Assembly: GCA_030760725.1 (NCBI GenBank)
Contig: JASWHV010000013.1
Span: 33,824,699 to 33,888,698, forward strand
Direction of reading: 5' to 3'
Source: Neostapfia colusana
Taxonomy: Eukaryota; Streptophyta; Magnoliopsida; Poales; Poaceae
Length of the DNA stretch: 64,000 nt
Positions within the stretch are counted from its first letter, which is position 1, and each line of letters opens with the position of its first letter. The translations under genes and the position numbers were made by a program. Shown piece after piece: positions 22,092 through 33,886 of the stretch. Below the pieces are notes generated by a model. That model did no database searches and was not told the origin of the DNA. It saw nothing but the letters and a program-made list of their open reading frames with translations.

Positions 22092-23154
22092 GCAAGTGTT
22101 CCTTGACCACTTTGTTCCTATTCTAGGGTGTTTAGTTAGAATGCTTGCATGATGTCATTAATATGAAACCTAATTTAGGTTGTTTTCCTAGTTATATTCC
22201 TTTATCATTCCTTGTTGTACCATGGAGGGACTTAGTTGATATTTGATGGTTATCATTTTATGTGCTTAGCCATGCATACTTAAAACTTAGAGAAGGAATG
22301 GAGCATTGATGTTACTAGTCTTGTGGAATTATATGAAAGACACAAGAGTGTGTCATGGTATTAGGAATGTAGACAGGCTGGTTGTTTTGGTTGGTGCTTC
22401 GTGCACGAGACTCGGGAATGAGTTAGTGCCTGTCTTAGATTCTAAGGACCGGTTCATGGAACAGTTAACCCGACTTTACAGTGCCACCAAAAGACTGAGA
22501 TGGGGCAGCTTGGCCAATTAATTAGGAGTTTGCCAGTATAGTATGAGTGTTTGGATGGTGCGAGGAATGGGAGTCCATTTTTGACTGCTCTGGGAGCTGC
22601 AAGGGTCAAGAGGGGGCTTCTGTAGGGGAGGGTTACTCCCAGGAACTACAGCGGTGAAACCTCAGTGGGCTTGTACTTGCCGGTAGACCCTTTGTAAAGG
22701 CCATGTAGTGATCTCCTGATCGCATACCAAAGGAAGTGTGTAATGTGGCTTGCAACCACGGATATCAGGGAGGCTCTTAGTCCACCTGGCAACACGGGAT
22801 GAAATCACTACTTGTGGGTAAAGTGGTACAATCTCTACAGAGAACCAAACTGTCATGACAGCCGTGCTCATGGTCAAGAGCGGCTTGGACTTGTCCATGA
22901 TTAGAGAAACATGGATGTGAGTCGAAAGTGGTTGTTAGGTGGGGTAACCTAACATTAATGACTTAATTATGATGATGGTGGGATTATCACTTAGTAAGAT
23001 AGGTTGTTAATCAAAGCTAAGGCTTAGAATTAATGCATAGTGCTTAACCATGTTATCCTTCCCTTGCTAATGGCCATCATAACATTCTTTCCTACACTTG
23101 CCGAGTACCTTTGATACTCAAACTTGCTTTTGTTGGATACCATATGTTGCCCAG

Positions 23155-23210
23155 GTGCAAATGAAGATATAGACTTTGACGAGGACTTCGATCCCGAGGA
23201 ATTGTTCTAG
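23155..23210 (+). other. element A 5' LTR putative acidic exon b
   Basis: Preceded by catatgttgcccag. In the phase left by exon a it reads ANEDIDFDEDFDPEELF then TAG. It aligns with exon b of B (NDQDFGPEEGF) and of F3. Confidence 0.5.
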
Positions 23211-23463
23211 GTTGGCGAAACCCCCGGGCAACGCCTGTGGAACTGGAGCATCCACGCTGTAGTCTTCCGCTATTGTGTTATAGTGTAATGATACTCTTAG
23301 TTATTATTTCATGTACTTTGATGTAATATTATGTTGTACGTCAAACTTGGCTTGTAATATAATGATATTACACTCTTGTCGGCACATGTATGAATCCACT
23401 GATCCTGGCATACATGTGATAATACGCTCGTGTGTTCCTTATGGAAAACCAGGTGTGACAAAG

Positions 23464-23477
23464 TGGTATCAGAGCCA
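23464..23477 (+). other. element A primer binding site (initiator Met tRNA)
   Basis: TGGTATCAGAGCCA three bases after the LTR end. Confidence 0.95.
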
Positions 23478-23670
23478 AGGTTGCCCGTAGGACGCAAACC
23501 TAGTTAGAAATGGACGAGATAGACATCACTATTTTATTAAAAACTATTTTTCTAAATATTTTGTAGAAGGAGGATTATTTAAATTATATATATGTTATCT
23601 AACCTCATCTATACTCAAAATTATATTATTGTTTATTTTCTAACACATTTTTAAATTTTTCTTGAAACAG

Positions 23671-24466
23671 ATGGCACACACACGTCTTACGGCCCTTAAG
23701 TCCACCGGAGGAAGAGTTCTCCTGACATCGGCTGGCTGAACGCACTGTCGAGGAGGTGGACAACCCCACCACCTACCAGACCCACGGGGAGTCCACTAGA
23801 GGCATGGTGGATCGCCTTAGACACCTCCTTCGCTTTGCTGGTTACACCGGCAAGCTAGAGGTGCAGTACGACACCACTCGAGTCTCCCGCGCAGAACGCG
23901 ATGAGTGGAAGTCGCAGGCGAGGATCTACTACGAGAACAAGATGCTCAAGATCCACAATTTGCCAGCATGGAGGTCTACCATGGCAGAGGCTGAGAAGGA
24001 CGCCACTTGGGAGGCAATCACTTTCTAGAGCTACACCAATCGTGGCCGCCATGAGGGGACTCAATACATGTACACCACTCGGCGACAAAGTGGAAGTGCG
24101 GTGTTCAACTACGAGCCAATCCATGAAGGTTGCGACATAGTGCAGATGGATATGAGCCTCCAGGTGAGAGTGGACGTCAGCACCAGGCTACAGAATTGCC
24201 AACAAGAGCTTCAAGACGTCCGTGACCTTCTGAAGAAGACGGAGGCCATAATGTGTGGACTGATGAGGATGAGGGATGGAGAAGTGAGTGATCTCTATGC
24301 TTCGGATGGAGACACTTGGACTCCAGACTCTCCAGACCGTAGGGCAGCCAAACGCCCTCATACTTCTCCAGCACCTGAGGCCTCCACAGCTGAGTCAGAG
24401 GCTAGCACTCCTGATGGTGATGGCGGGAACCCACAGGAGGATGCACAGAACCCAGGGGACAACTAG
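23671..24466 (+). pseudogene. ORF0 of element A, with histone H3-tail-like N-terminus
   Basis: An extra protein of about 260 residues encoded between PBS and gag. It starts at the ATG directly after an AG acceptor: MAHTRLTALKSTGGRVLL. Set beside histone H3 (MARTKQTARKSTGGKAP, known sequence), ten of the first 14 positions match without gaps, including the block K9-S10-T11-G12-G13. The frame is lost within the next ~60 bases. The rest (23756 on) aligns with ORF0 of B: GKLEVQYDTTRVSRAERDEW, YYENKMLKIH, EKDATWEAIT, then an acidic, proline- and serine-rich tail with TWTPDSPDRRA. A TAG at 24026 replaces a glutamine codon. Role unknown. ORFs before gag are known in some grass Ty3 elements (called orf0 in rice elements, from memory). 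Confidence 0.65.
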
Positions 24467-24811
24467 GATAGGTGTCCTTATTCATGTAGTAACTCGTGTA
24501 GTACGTATGTATGGTAGTGTATTGACTAGTGTGTAATGGTTGATTAGTGTACTTGTTTAGGTTGATGATGTAATGTATGTTAGTGTATGAACATGAGTTG
24601 TGAAAGCCGTAGGCTTATGTTCACAACCTCGTTAGTGTATGTACATATCTATTAAGGAATATAAATGCTTAGTTTGGTTCAATCATAATCATCTAATAAA
24701 CGAAGTAGAAACCTTAGTAACTCTTGTATAGAATTGATGAAGTAAGTACACAACGTAATACACATAAGAGAACATCTATACAATAAATTTAAACATAGTC
24801 TTTCACAATAG

Positions 24812-27800
24812 ATGGCAGGAAGAAGGAGACGCAACGAAGGAAACAACAACAATGAGGCTGCAGAGTTTCCTTTGCCTGGATGGCAGCCACGTGTTGCACG
24901 TAGAGCTGATGGAGAGGTGATACAGCAGATGATAAACATGCAAAACCAACTCATTCATAACTTGACACAAGTGGTGGCCAACCTGCAACAACCTCAACCA
25001 CAAATTCAGAATGCACCACGTCAACCCAAGTTGAATGAGTTTCTAAGCACCCAACCACCAAGGTTTGACAATGCTATAGAGCCATTAGAAGGTGATGATT
25101 GGCTCAAGAATATTGAGAACAAGTTGCAGATCATACAATGCCCAGGTCTTGAGAGGGTACTCTTTGCTTCTCACCGGCTATATGGATCTGCAGCGGACTG
25201 GTGGATGGCATACAAAGAAGCTCATGAGGATCCATAAAGTATCTCATGGAATGAGTTCAAACTCGCCTTCCGCAATCACTATGTTACACCCGGAGAAATC
25301 AAGAACAAGCGGAAGGAGTTCCTCGACCTGAAGCAAGGTAGCATGTCCGTGCGAGAGTACCTTACTAAGTTCACACAGTTGTCCCGCTATGCTCCGGGAG
25401 ACATCGACACGGATGAAAAGAAACAAGACTGTTTCATTGAGGGTTTGAACTCAGAAATACAGTATGCCATGTCTTCAAGTGACTATGAAAGTTTCCAAAA
25501 GCTCATCAACAAGGCTTTCATGGTGGAAAGAAAAAGGCAGAAGTTAGCTGAGGAGCGAAAGAGGAAAATGAATTGGCAAGGACAGTCTTCTAGCAGCAAC
25601 AGTCGGCCCCGTTTCTCATCACCGCCGACGGGAGCAATGAATCGACCTATAGCTCCCAATCAGTTTCAGAGGAGCTACAACCCTGTTGCTAGGAATCCGA
25701 CCTTCCAACCACAACAGCAGCGACAACAAGTACAGCAACAACGTCCTGCCTTTCAACCTCGTCCTGCAGGGACAAATCCTCCAAATGCACAACCAGGCAA
25801 CAAAGCACCAATGAACAGGGTCACAGGGCAATGCTTCAACTGTGGAGAAACGGGACACTATGCCAACCGGTGCCCCAACAAGAAGCCACCTCAACCACAG
25901 AATCTTGTGCGTGGCAAGGTGAATCATGTGACCATGGAGGAAGCATAAGAGGCACCAGATGTGGTGATTGGTATGTTCTCCGCCAATACTTATCCTGCTA
26001 CAATTCTGTTTGACTCTGGTGCAACACACTCATTCATAGCCAAGAAATTCATAACCAAGCACAACTTATAAATTACATCTATGAATCGAGTGTTATTAGT
26101 GAATTCTCCTGGAGAAGAAATAAAGACAAAACAAATATGTCCCAAGGTAAAGTTAGGAGTTAATGGAGTAGAATTCCTTGCAAATCTCATTGTGATAGAA
26201 TCACAAGGGATAGATATCATCTTGGGGATGGACTGGTTAACTAAGTATAAAGGAGTTATACATTGTTCAACGAGAACAGTGGAACTAACACATACGGATG
26301 GAACAAAGGTTGAGTTCACATCTATTCAAGTACCCTCTGGAAATGTTCAACTCAACAAGACCGAAGTAGTTTTTGAGGACATAAAGGTGGTCAATGAATT
26401 TCCAGATGTATTTCCCGAGGAGTTACCAGGTATGCCACCGGATCGTGAAGTAGAATTCATTATAGAATTAGTACCTGGTACTGCTCCTATATATAAAAGA
26501 CCATACCGTATGGATACCCAACAACTAGCAGAACTCAAGGATCATATCCGAGAGTTATCGGAGAAAGGGTATATCCGTCCTAGTTCCTCACCATGGGGAG
26601 CTCCGGTCATAATTGTACCAAAGAAGGATGGAACCAAGAGGTTATGTGTAGATTACCGTGCCCTCAATGAAGTGACAATCAAAAACAAGTACCCTTTACC
26701 TCGTATTGAGGACTTGTTTGATCAATTAAGAAGTGCATGTGTATTCTCGAAGATTGACCTCCGTTCCGGATATCATCAACTAAAGATAAGAGAATCGGAT
26801 ATCCCGAAGACAACATTTGTTTCTAGGTATAGACTATATGAATATACGGTTATGCCTTTTGGACTAACAAATGCTCTGGCATATTTCATGTACCTTATGA
26901 ATAAGGTGTTCATGAAATACTTAGACAAGTTTGTGGTAGTGTTCATTGATGATATCCTCATATATTCAAAGAATGAGAAAGAACATGAAGAGCACCTAAG
27001 AAGAGTATTACAAAAGCTAAAAGAAAACCAGCTTTATGCCAAATTCAGTAAGTGTGAATTTTGGCTTAAGAAAGTTGCTTTCCTAGGACATATTATCTCC
27101 GAAGGAGGAATCTCAGTAGACCCAGAAAAGATATCTGGTGTGCAAAAGTGGAAGACACCAGAAAATGTCGGTGAAATCCGAAGCTTCATAGGATTGGCAG
27201 GCTATTATCGAAGGTTCATTGAAGGATTTTCAAAAATAGCCAAGCCACTCACAAAGATGTTGGAAAATGGAGCTGCTTTTGTATGGTCTCAAGAGTGCGA
27301 ATCAAGCTTCCAAGAATTAAACAAGAAGTTAACAACTGCCCTAGTCTTAGTTATGCCCGATATGGAGAAATAATTCTCTGTATATTGTGATGCTTCAGGG
27401 CAAGGGTTAGGATGTCTGCTTATGCAAGAAGGGCATGTTATTGCCTATGCTTCCCGACAACTTTGGAAGCATGAGAAGAACTATCCTACCCATGACCTAG
27501 AGTTGGCAGCAGTTGAACATGCATTGAAGTTATGGAGGCATTATCTAATGGGTAAAAGAACTGAGATCTATACCGATCATAAGAGTTTGAAGTATATCTT
27601 CACTCAACCAGATCTCAACCTTCGGCAAAGGAGATGGTTGGAGTTCATTAACGATTTTGATGTGGGAATCAATTACCATCCTGGAAAAGCTATTGTGGTT
27701 GCAGATGCCTTGAGCAGAAAGACACATGTTAACATGTTAACCATAAGAGATCTACAATCCCAACTTTGTGAAGAGTTCGCAAAACTCAACTTATGCTTGG

Positions 27801-29272
27801 TGAATCATACCGAAGCCATAGCAATGGAAGTTGACTCAACTCTAGAACAAGATATACGAAATGGTCAAAAGAACGATGAAAAGATCAAAGAAATCAAGGA
27901 GTTGATCAAAGAAAACAAGGCTCCGGGATTTAGAGAAGATGAGAATGGTATCATATGGCATGGTAAAAGAATATGTGTGCCAGACATCAAGGAAATAAAG
28001 AAATTAATTTTAAAAGAGGCTCATGATTCAGATTATTCTATCCATCCTGGAAGTACAAAGATGTATCATGATCTTAAGACAAGGTATTGGTGGTATGGAA
28101 TGAAAAGAGATGTTGCAGAGCATGTGGCATTGTGTGACACATGTCAGCTAGTCAAAGCAGAACACCAAAGGCCTGCAGGGCTATTACAACCACTAAAGAG
28201 ACCTAAATGGAAATGGGAAGAAATTGGGATGGACTTTATAGTGGGTTTGCCCAGGACACAAACAGGGTATGACTCAATATGGGTGATAGTAGATAGATTG
28301 ACAAAAGTTGCTCACTTTATTCCAGTGAAAAAAAATTATAACGGTTCCAAACTAGCAGAACTGTATATGTCGAGAATAGTCTGCCTACATGGTGTGCCTA
28401 AAAAGATAGTATCAGATAGAGGTATGCAGTTCACTTCAAGATTTTGGCAGAAATTACATGAGTCCATGGGAACTCGATTAGATTTTAGTTCTGCATATCA
28501 TCCACAAACTGACGAGCAAACAGAAAGGACCAATCAAATTCTTGAAGATATGCTCAGAGCTTGTGCTCTCAAAAATATTAGGAGTTGGGATAAGAACTTG
28601 CCATATGCAGAATTCTCCTATAATAATAGCTACCAAGCAAGTATGAGGATGTCCCCATTTGAGGCTCTATATGGAAGAAGATGTAGAACTCCACTATTTT
28701 GGGATCAAATAGGTGAGAATAAGGTGTTTGGACCTGAAGTACTAAGAGATGCAGAAAAGAAAGTAAGAGAAATTCGCAATAATCTAAAGATAGCTCATAC
28801 AAGACAAAACAGTTATGCAGACACAAGGCGAAGAGAACTAGTCCTCGAAGTGGGAGACTATGTGTATCTCAAAGTGTCACCCATGCATGGACTAAAGAGA
28901 TTTAAAGTAAGAGGGAAGCTAGCACCTCGGTATATCGGACCATTCAAGATACTGGAACGCAAAGGAGAGGTAGCATATCAGTTGGAGTTACCCTCCCGGT
29001 TGTCGGATGTACACGATGTGTTCCACGTATCACAACTCAAGAAGTGTTTGAGAACACCGGAAGAGCAACTACCAATGGATGAGTTGGATGTGCAAGAAGA
29101 CCTTTCATATACCGAGTACCCTGTAAAAATTTTAGACACAATGGAAAAGGTTACAAGGAATAAAATAATACGTATGTGCAAGGTTCAATGGAAACATCAT
29201 TCCGAGGCAGAAGCTACATGGGAAAGAGAAGATGAACTCAAGTCACAATTTCCCAATCTGTTTCCTCTATAA
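24812..29272 (+). pseudogene. gag-pol: element A gag-pol, one frame with four premature stops
   Basis: One frame of 1,487 codons with no frameshift. Start chosen at 24812, directly after acceptor-like cacaatag and homologous to B. Order: Gag (NLTQVVANLQQ, capsid-like core), zinc knuckle CFNCGETGHYANRC (about 25830), protease LFDSGATHSF (26008), RT with LRSGYHQLK and FIDDILIYSK (26945), RNase H with YCDASG (27387), and integrase with H/H/CDTC (28020-28140). Next come the catalytic core (GMDFIVGLPR, VSDRG, ERTNQ) and the GPF tail. A chromodomain ends the protein (KVQWKHHSEAEATWERED, about 29180-29235). Stops: 25235, 25946, 26069 and 27371, each replacing a sense codon present in B. Every catalytic motif I checked is intact. 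The product would form particles, reverse transcribe and insert the element, with the chromodomain steering to chromatin. Confidence 0.93.
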
Positions 29273-29300
29273 TTACAAATCTCGAGGACGAGATTTTTTT

Positions 29301-29315
29301 AAGGGGGGTAGAGTT
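29301..29315 (+). other. element A polypurine tract
   Basis: aaggggggtagagtt directly before the 3' LTR start TGTAACACC. Confidence 0.88.
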
Positions 29316-31046
29316 TGTAACACCTGAATTCTACCAAAAGAGAGCAAAACCCCCTCCTCCTTACTGCTCTCTCTGCCTACTGGGGCCCAGCCATCAGCCT
29401 TCTTCCCCAAAGCAACCGCCAGCCCCTCTTCTCTCTCCCTCTCCCCGTTATTATCACATGTGGGGGAAATATGTGGCAACCGGCCAAATCCCGCGCCACT
29501 GCGGCAACCGCTGCCTCTCCCCGCCGCCGCCTCCTCCCCTTCTATAAATACCACCCCAAACCGGCCCTTCTTCCTCACAGAAAATATGAACTCTCCTCTA
29601 CCGAAGAGAAAACCACCAATTCTCAATTCCCTGAGAAACACACGTTGATCATCGGATCTAAAACCCTCTGGGCCTTCCCTCGATCTCCAGAACCCAATTC
29701 CGACGAAAATCTTTGAAGAAAAACGACTGGGAAGCGCTGCCGACGAAGATCGCCGGAGATTTCCTACGGTCGCCGTCAATCACGCTTCTCCGGCCAAATT
29801 CGGTCCCCGAAACCACCCTAGGTGAGTTCCCCGCCCTCTCCTCTTTCTTCTGGTGCAAGTAGATCAAGAATTGGTGGAGAAATCGGGAAAACCGAATGTT
29901 TTCGGCCACCGCCGCCGCTCGCCGGCGATCGCGCGGCCGCCGGACGCGAGGGAGAAGAGGTTAGGGCGACGTGGCGCAATCAGAAGCGTCCATTTCGCGT
30001 GAACAGTTAGGATTAGAACATGCGTACCGGTTCGGTTATTTTAAATTTGGGCCGTTGATCTCAGATCCGACGGCCCACATTCAATTTAGTTATAACCGTT
30101 GAGATTTTAACGCTTTAGTCCCTAGAGATTTAAATTAGTATGAAGCAGTCCCTGTACTTTACACAATAAACCTTAGGCTTTATAGAATTTAGAGAATTCA
30201 CTGTAAACTAACTAAATAGCCCCTGTGTAGTTTGAAAATTAGCAAAAACATTCTGTAAATGCATTTTGAACCTTAGAAAAACTGAAAGTATTACAAATTA
30301 GTCCAAATCAGTTTAAAAGTCTGTTTATAATTCTGAAAATAATCAAAATAGGCTAAATGATCTCTGAAAAATGTGGGAAATTTATTAAAAGCATTGTTAA
30401 AACATTTTGATCGGAAAACAAATTCTGAAGTTCAAAATAATAACTTTCAGAGACTGAAAATATTTATTTGGTATTAAATTAATTCTGAAAAAATCAAAAT
30501 AAAAACAATATAGGTATTAGAAAATTGTAGAAATTTATTAAATAGCATAAGATTATTCTGTTTTATACTTTTCTGTATTTTAAGTTTCTGTAGTCCAGAA
30601 TAATTATTTAAATGACTGAAAAATGCATTTTTAGGTATTAAATAAATACTGAAATATAGATAAAAATAGTATATATTAAAGAAAAATTTTGGAAACTGTT
30701 CTAAATACTTAAATAGGTTCTGAAATGTAGAAAATAGAAATATGAGTTCTGAAAATCATTATAGTAATAATTTAAATGATTTTTAGGATTTAATTAATTA
30801 TAAGAATTAACATATATACCTATAAAATTCAAATCATCTCACAAACTGAAAATGAGTGTTTGGCTGTGGCAATAGTAAAGTAGAAGGACATAGGTACCCC
30901 AATTGAAATTTATTTTCATTCCAACCCACATGAAATGATATAAAAACAATAGGTGCATGTGTGTATTCAAACATATATGATTGTAATACATTGCTAGGAT
31001 TCTTGTGGCATGTTTGGCATTGTTTTGTGTGCATGTGTATGGATAG

Positions 31047-31115
31047 AACCAAACCAAGAACTATTTCATAATCTTCAAGAGCAAGAGTTTGAAGTAAATC
31101 CCTCTTCATTCAAAG
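31047..31115 (+). other. element A 3' LTR putative acidic exon a
   Basis: Same 69-base segment as in the 5' LTR, with two substitutions by eye (one I to N). Phase and splice-like borders are unchanged. Confidence 0.45.
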
Positions 31116-32178
31116 GCAAGTGTTCCTTGACCACTTTGTTCCTATTCTAGGGTGTTTAGTTAGAATGCTTGCATGATGTCATTAATATGAAACCTAATTT
31201 AGGTTGTTTTCCTAGTTATATTCCTTTATCATTCCTTGTTGAACCATGGAGGGACTTATTTGATATTTGATGGTTATCATTTTATGTGCTTAGCCATGCA
31301 TACTTAGAACTTAGAGAAGGAATGGAGCATTGATGTTACTCGTCTTGTGGAATTATATGAAAGACACAAGAGTGTGTCATGGTATTAGGAATCTAGACAG
31401 GCTGGTTGTTTTGGTTGGTGCTTCGTGCACGAGACTCGGGAATGAGTTAGTGCCTGTCTTAGATTCTAAGGACCGGTTCATGGAACAGTTAACCCGGCTT
31501 TACAGTGCCACCACAAGACTGAGATGGGGCAGCTTGGCCAATTTATTAGGAGTTTGCCGGTATAGTATGAGTGTTTGGATGGTGCGGGGAATAGGAGTCC
31601 ATTTTTGACTGCCCTGGGAACTGCAAGGCTCAATAGGTGGCTTCTTTAGGGGAGGGTTACTCCTAGGAACTACAACGGTGAAACCTCAGTGGGCTTGTAC
31701 TTGCCGGTAGACCCTTTGTAAAGGCCATGTAGTGATCTCCTGATCGCACACCAAAGGAAGTGTGTAATGTAGCTTGCAACCACAGATATCAGGGAGGTTC
31801 TTAGTCCACCTGGCAACAGGGGATGAAATCACTACTTGTGGGTAAAGTGGTACAATCTCTCAAGAGAACCAAACTGTCAAGACAGCCGTGCTCACTGTCA
31901 TGAGCGGCTTGGACTTGTCCATGATTAGAGAAACATGGATGTGAGTCGAAAGTGGTTGTTGGGTGGGGTAACCTAACATTAATGACTTAATTATGATGAT
32001 GGTGGGATTATCACTTAGTAAGATAGGTTGTTAATCAAAGCTAAGGCTTAGAATTAATGCATAGTGCTTAACCATGTTAGCCTTCCCATGCTAATGGCCA
32101 TCATAACATTCTTTCCTACACTTGCTGAGTACCTTTGGTACTCAAACTTGCTTTTGTTGGATACCATATGTTGCCCAG

Positions 32179-32237
32179 GTGCAAATGAAGATATAGACTT
32201 TGACGAGGAGGACTTCGATCCCAAGGAATTGTTCTAG
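32179..32237 (+). other. element A 3' LTR putative acidic exon b
   Basis: Reads FDEEDFDPKELF then TAG. In-frame insertion of one GAG and one E-to-K change against the 5' copy. Confidence 0.48.
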
Positions 32238-32487
32238 GTTGGCGAAACCCCCGTGCAACGGCTGTGGAACTGGAGCATCCACGCTGTAGTCTTCCGCTGT
32301 TGTGTTATAGTGTAATGATACTCTTAGTTACTATTTCATGTACTTTGATGTAATATTATGTTGTACGTCGAACTTGGCTTGTAATATAATGATATTACAA
32401 TCTTGTCGGCACATGTATGAATCCACTGATCCTGGCATACATGTGATAATACGCTCGTCTGTTCCTTATGGAAAACCGGGTGTGACA

Positions 32488-32492
32488 CCGGG
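32488..32492. repeat. element A target-site duplication, right
   Basis: ccggg, matching 20301-20305. Confidence 0.95.
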
Positions 32493-33823
32493 GTGCGCTC
32501 CAAACCTATCGGCACCGTGCACCCGACATGGTCCAGCGGTATACCCTCGAAAAGAACTCGGATTCCTCGCTCTACACTCAATTTCTCGGTCTAAAATCGA
32601 TGGAGGAGGTGTGCTAGGCAGTTAAGATCCTGTGTGTGAAGTTTGAAACACAACAAACACGATTTGAGGACGAATTTTGCAATTTCTTACCTCAAGGTCA
32701 GTTTCTGCCGCCCGGGAGAAAAACTTGAAATTCTCCCTCTGTGACCAATGGCTAGGGCTGAGCTTCGGAGGTGAGCAACTAGGCTTGTAGGTGCACCGAT
32801 GGGGTGGCTTGCTTGGGCGTGATCACTCCTGGTTTGGGTTGTCCACGGCGACCAGTTCCGGTTTCTCAGTGTTCCACACAGAAGCTGCAGCAACTTGCTG
32901 TTTTCCGGTGCAAACAAGCTTGGGACAGGGGAGGAGGAGGGCTGGCCGGCTAGAGAACTGGTGGGCGCAGCTTTTTTCTGTGGAGAGCTCGAGCAACCGA
33001 GCTACAGTGGCTGTGGTTATCGGGAGAAAACAGAGCGGTGGGTTCTGCTCGGGAGGAAAACAGCGAGCGGGCGCTTGGTCTGGGAGAAAGCAAAACGGCT
33101 TGATGCACTCATGGGCATGTCGATCAGACCGGCAAACGATTACGCAAGCAGGAGCTGGCCTCGGTGAGTCATCAGCTGACACCGGCCGACGGGAGGTGGC
33201 GCACGCGTGCTGTCCGAGCAAAACAGAGAAGACTTCGTGTTGAAGTCTACTGATATGTGGGCCCCAATTCGCCCCTCTTATCTCCCAATTCCGTTTAAAA
33301 TAGCAAAGGAGCACCGAATTTGATGAAACTTGGAGAATAGGTTAAAAGAATTATGAGGAACTCAAATCTGAAATCAGATTTTGAAATTGAGTTTGTTTGG
33401 TTCAAAATTCAAATTTAAGTTTGAATTTGAACGTGCCCTCATTTAATCCTTGGAATAAATAGTTTATGAAACCTAAAATACTCCAAATTTGAAACTTAGG
33501 CTCTTGAATACATGAGAAATGCATCTATCATCTCACATATAGGCCTCTGGACAATCTGAATAGGAATCCTTTCAAAAGATTCAAATTGCATTTAAATTCC
33601 CTCCACTCTACTCATAGAGGAGGTGCACATGAGTTAGAGTTTTGGAAGTGAAATTCTTTCCCCTAGGTTAACATGTGTTGAGCATGGGCTAGAGAAAATT
33701 TTGAACTCCCTCACATGTCCATATTTGTGTTCATCATTTCATGTGACACAACTATAGTATTTTATCGCCTTAACTTTGTTTCATAAGTTGACATCAAACT
33801 TTACAAAAGTTAGGGCTGTTACA
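32493..33823 (-). repeat. F2b 3' LTR, proximal part (right of element A)
   Basis: Resumes gtgcgctccaaacc and ends gggctgttaca, the LTR start on the minus strand. It matches 42935-44264. A leader donor ttgag|gtaaga lies at 32691/32690 (minus), intact here. ORFs in the GC-rich 32680-33240 stretch occur in several frames on both strands, and I treat them as chance. Confidence 0.92.
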
Positions 33824-33842
33824 TCCCCCCCCACCCTTAAAA
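33824..33842 (-). other. F2b polypurine tract
   Basis: On the minus strand a run like aagggtggggggggga directly precedes the LTR start. Confidence 0.85.
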
Positions 33843-33886
33843 GAATCTCGTCCTGAGATTACAAAAAAAATAAGAAGGGAGGATGA

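Larger units (their letters stand above)
20306..23460 (+). repeat. element A 5' LTR (3,155 bp)
   Basis: TGTAACACC... to ...CCAGGTGTGACA, directly before the PBS. It contains a TATA box (20533), a GC-rich leader exon with splice donor at 20811/20812, a long AT-rich part (21000-22000), an acidic exon pair (22023-22091 and 23155-23210), and a palindrome group (22832-22873). Compared with the 3' LTR it lacks about 25 bases near 20913. There is no host gene in it. Confidence 0.94.
20812..23670 (+). other. putative leader intron of element A (ORF0 mRNA)
   Basis: Donor ccctag|gtgagt at 20811/20812 fits the plant consensus well. Acceptor tttttcttgaaacag|ATG ends at 23670, so the ORF0 start codon is the first triplet of the next exon. 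Element B has the same arrangement (52173-55134). A second acceptor, ttcacaatag, ends at 24811 directly before the gag ATG. Inferred from consensus only. Confidence 0.5.
20306..32487 (+). mobile_element. Ty3/gypsy chromovirus A, full length (12,182 bp)
   Basis: Both LTRs, PBS, ORF0, gag-pol, polypurine tract and a perfect 5-base TSD are present. The LTRs start TGTAACACCTG and end GGTGTGACA. By eye the first ~270 bases of the two LTRs differ at about nine sites, mostly transitions, so the insertion is not very recent. Coding regions carry nonsense codons but the catalytic motifs are intact. It is the youngest layer of the nest in this part of the window. Confidence 0.95.
29316..32487 (+). repeat. 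element A 3' LTR (3,172 bp)
   Basis: TGTAACACCTG to CCGGGTGTGACA, then TSD ccggg. It has a TATA box at 29543-29549, leader donor at 29821/29822, exon a at 31047-31115 and exon b at 32179-32237. A GC-rich block near 29925-29950 is absent from the 5' LTR. Relative to the 5' copy, exon b carries one additional GAG triplet, which keeps the frame open. Confidence 0.94.
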
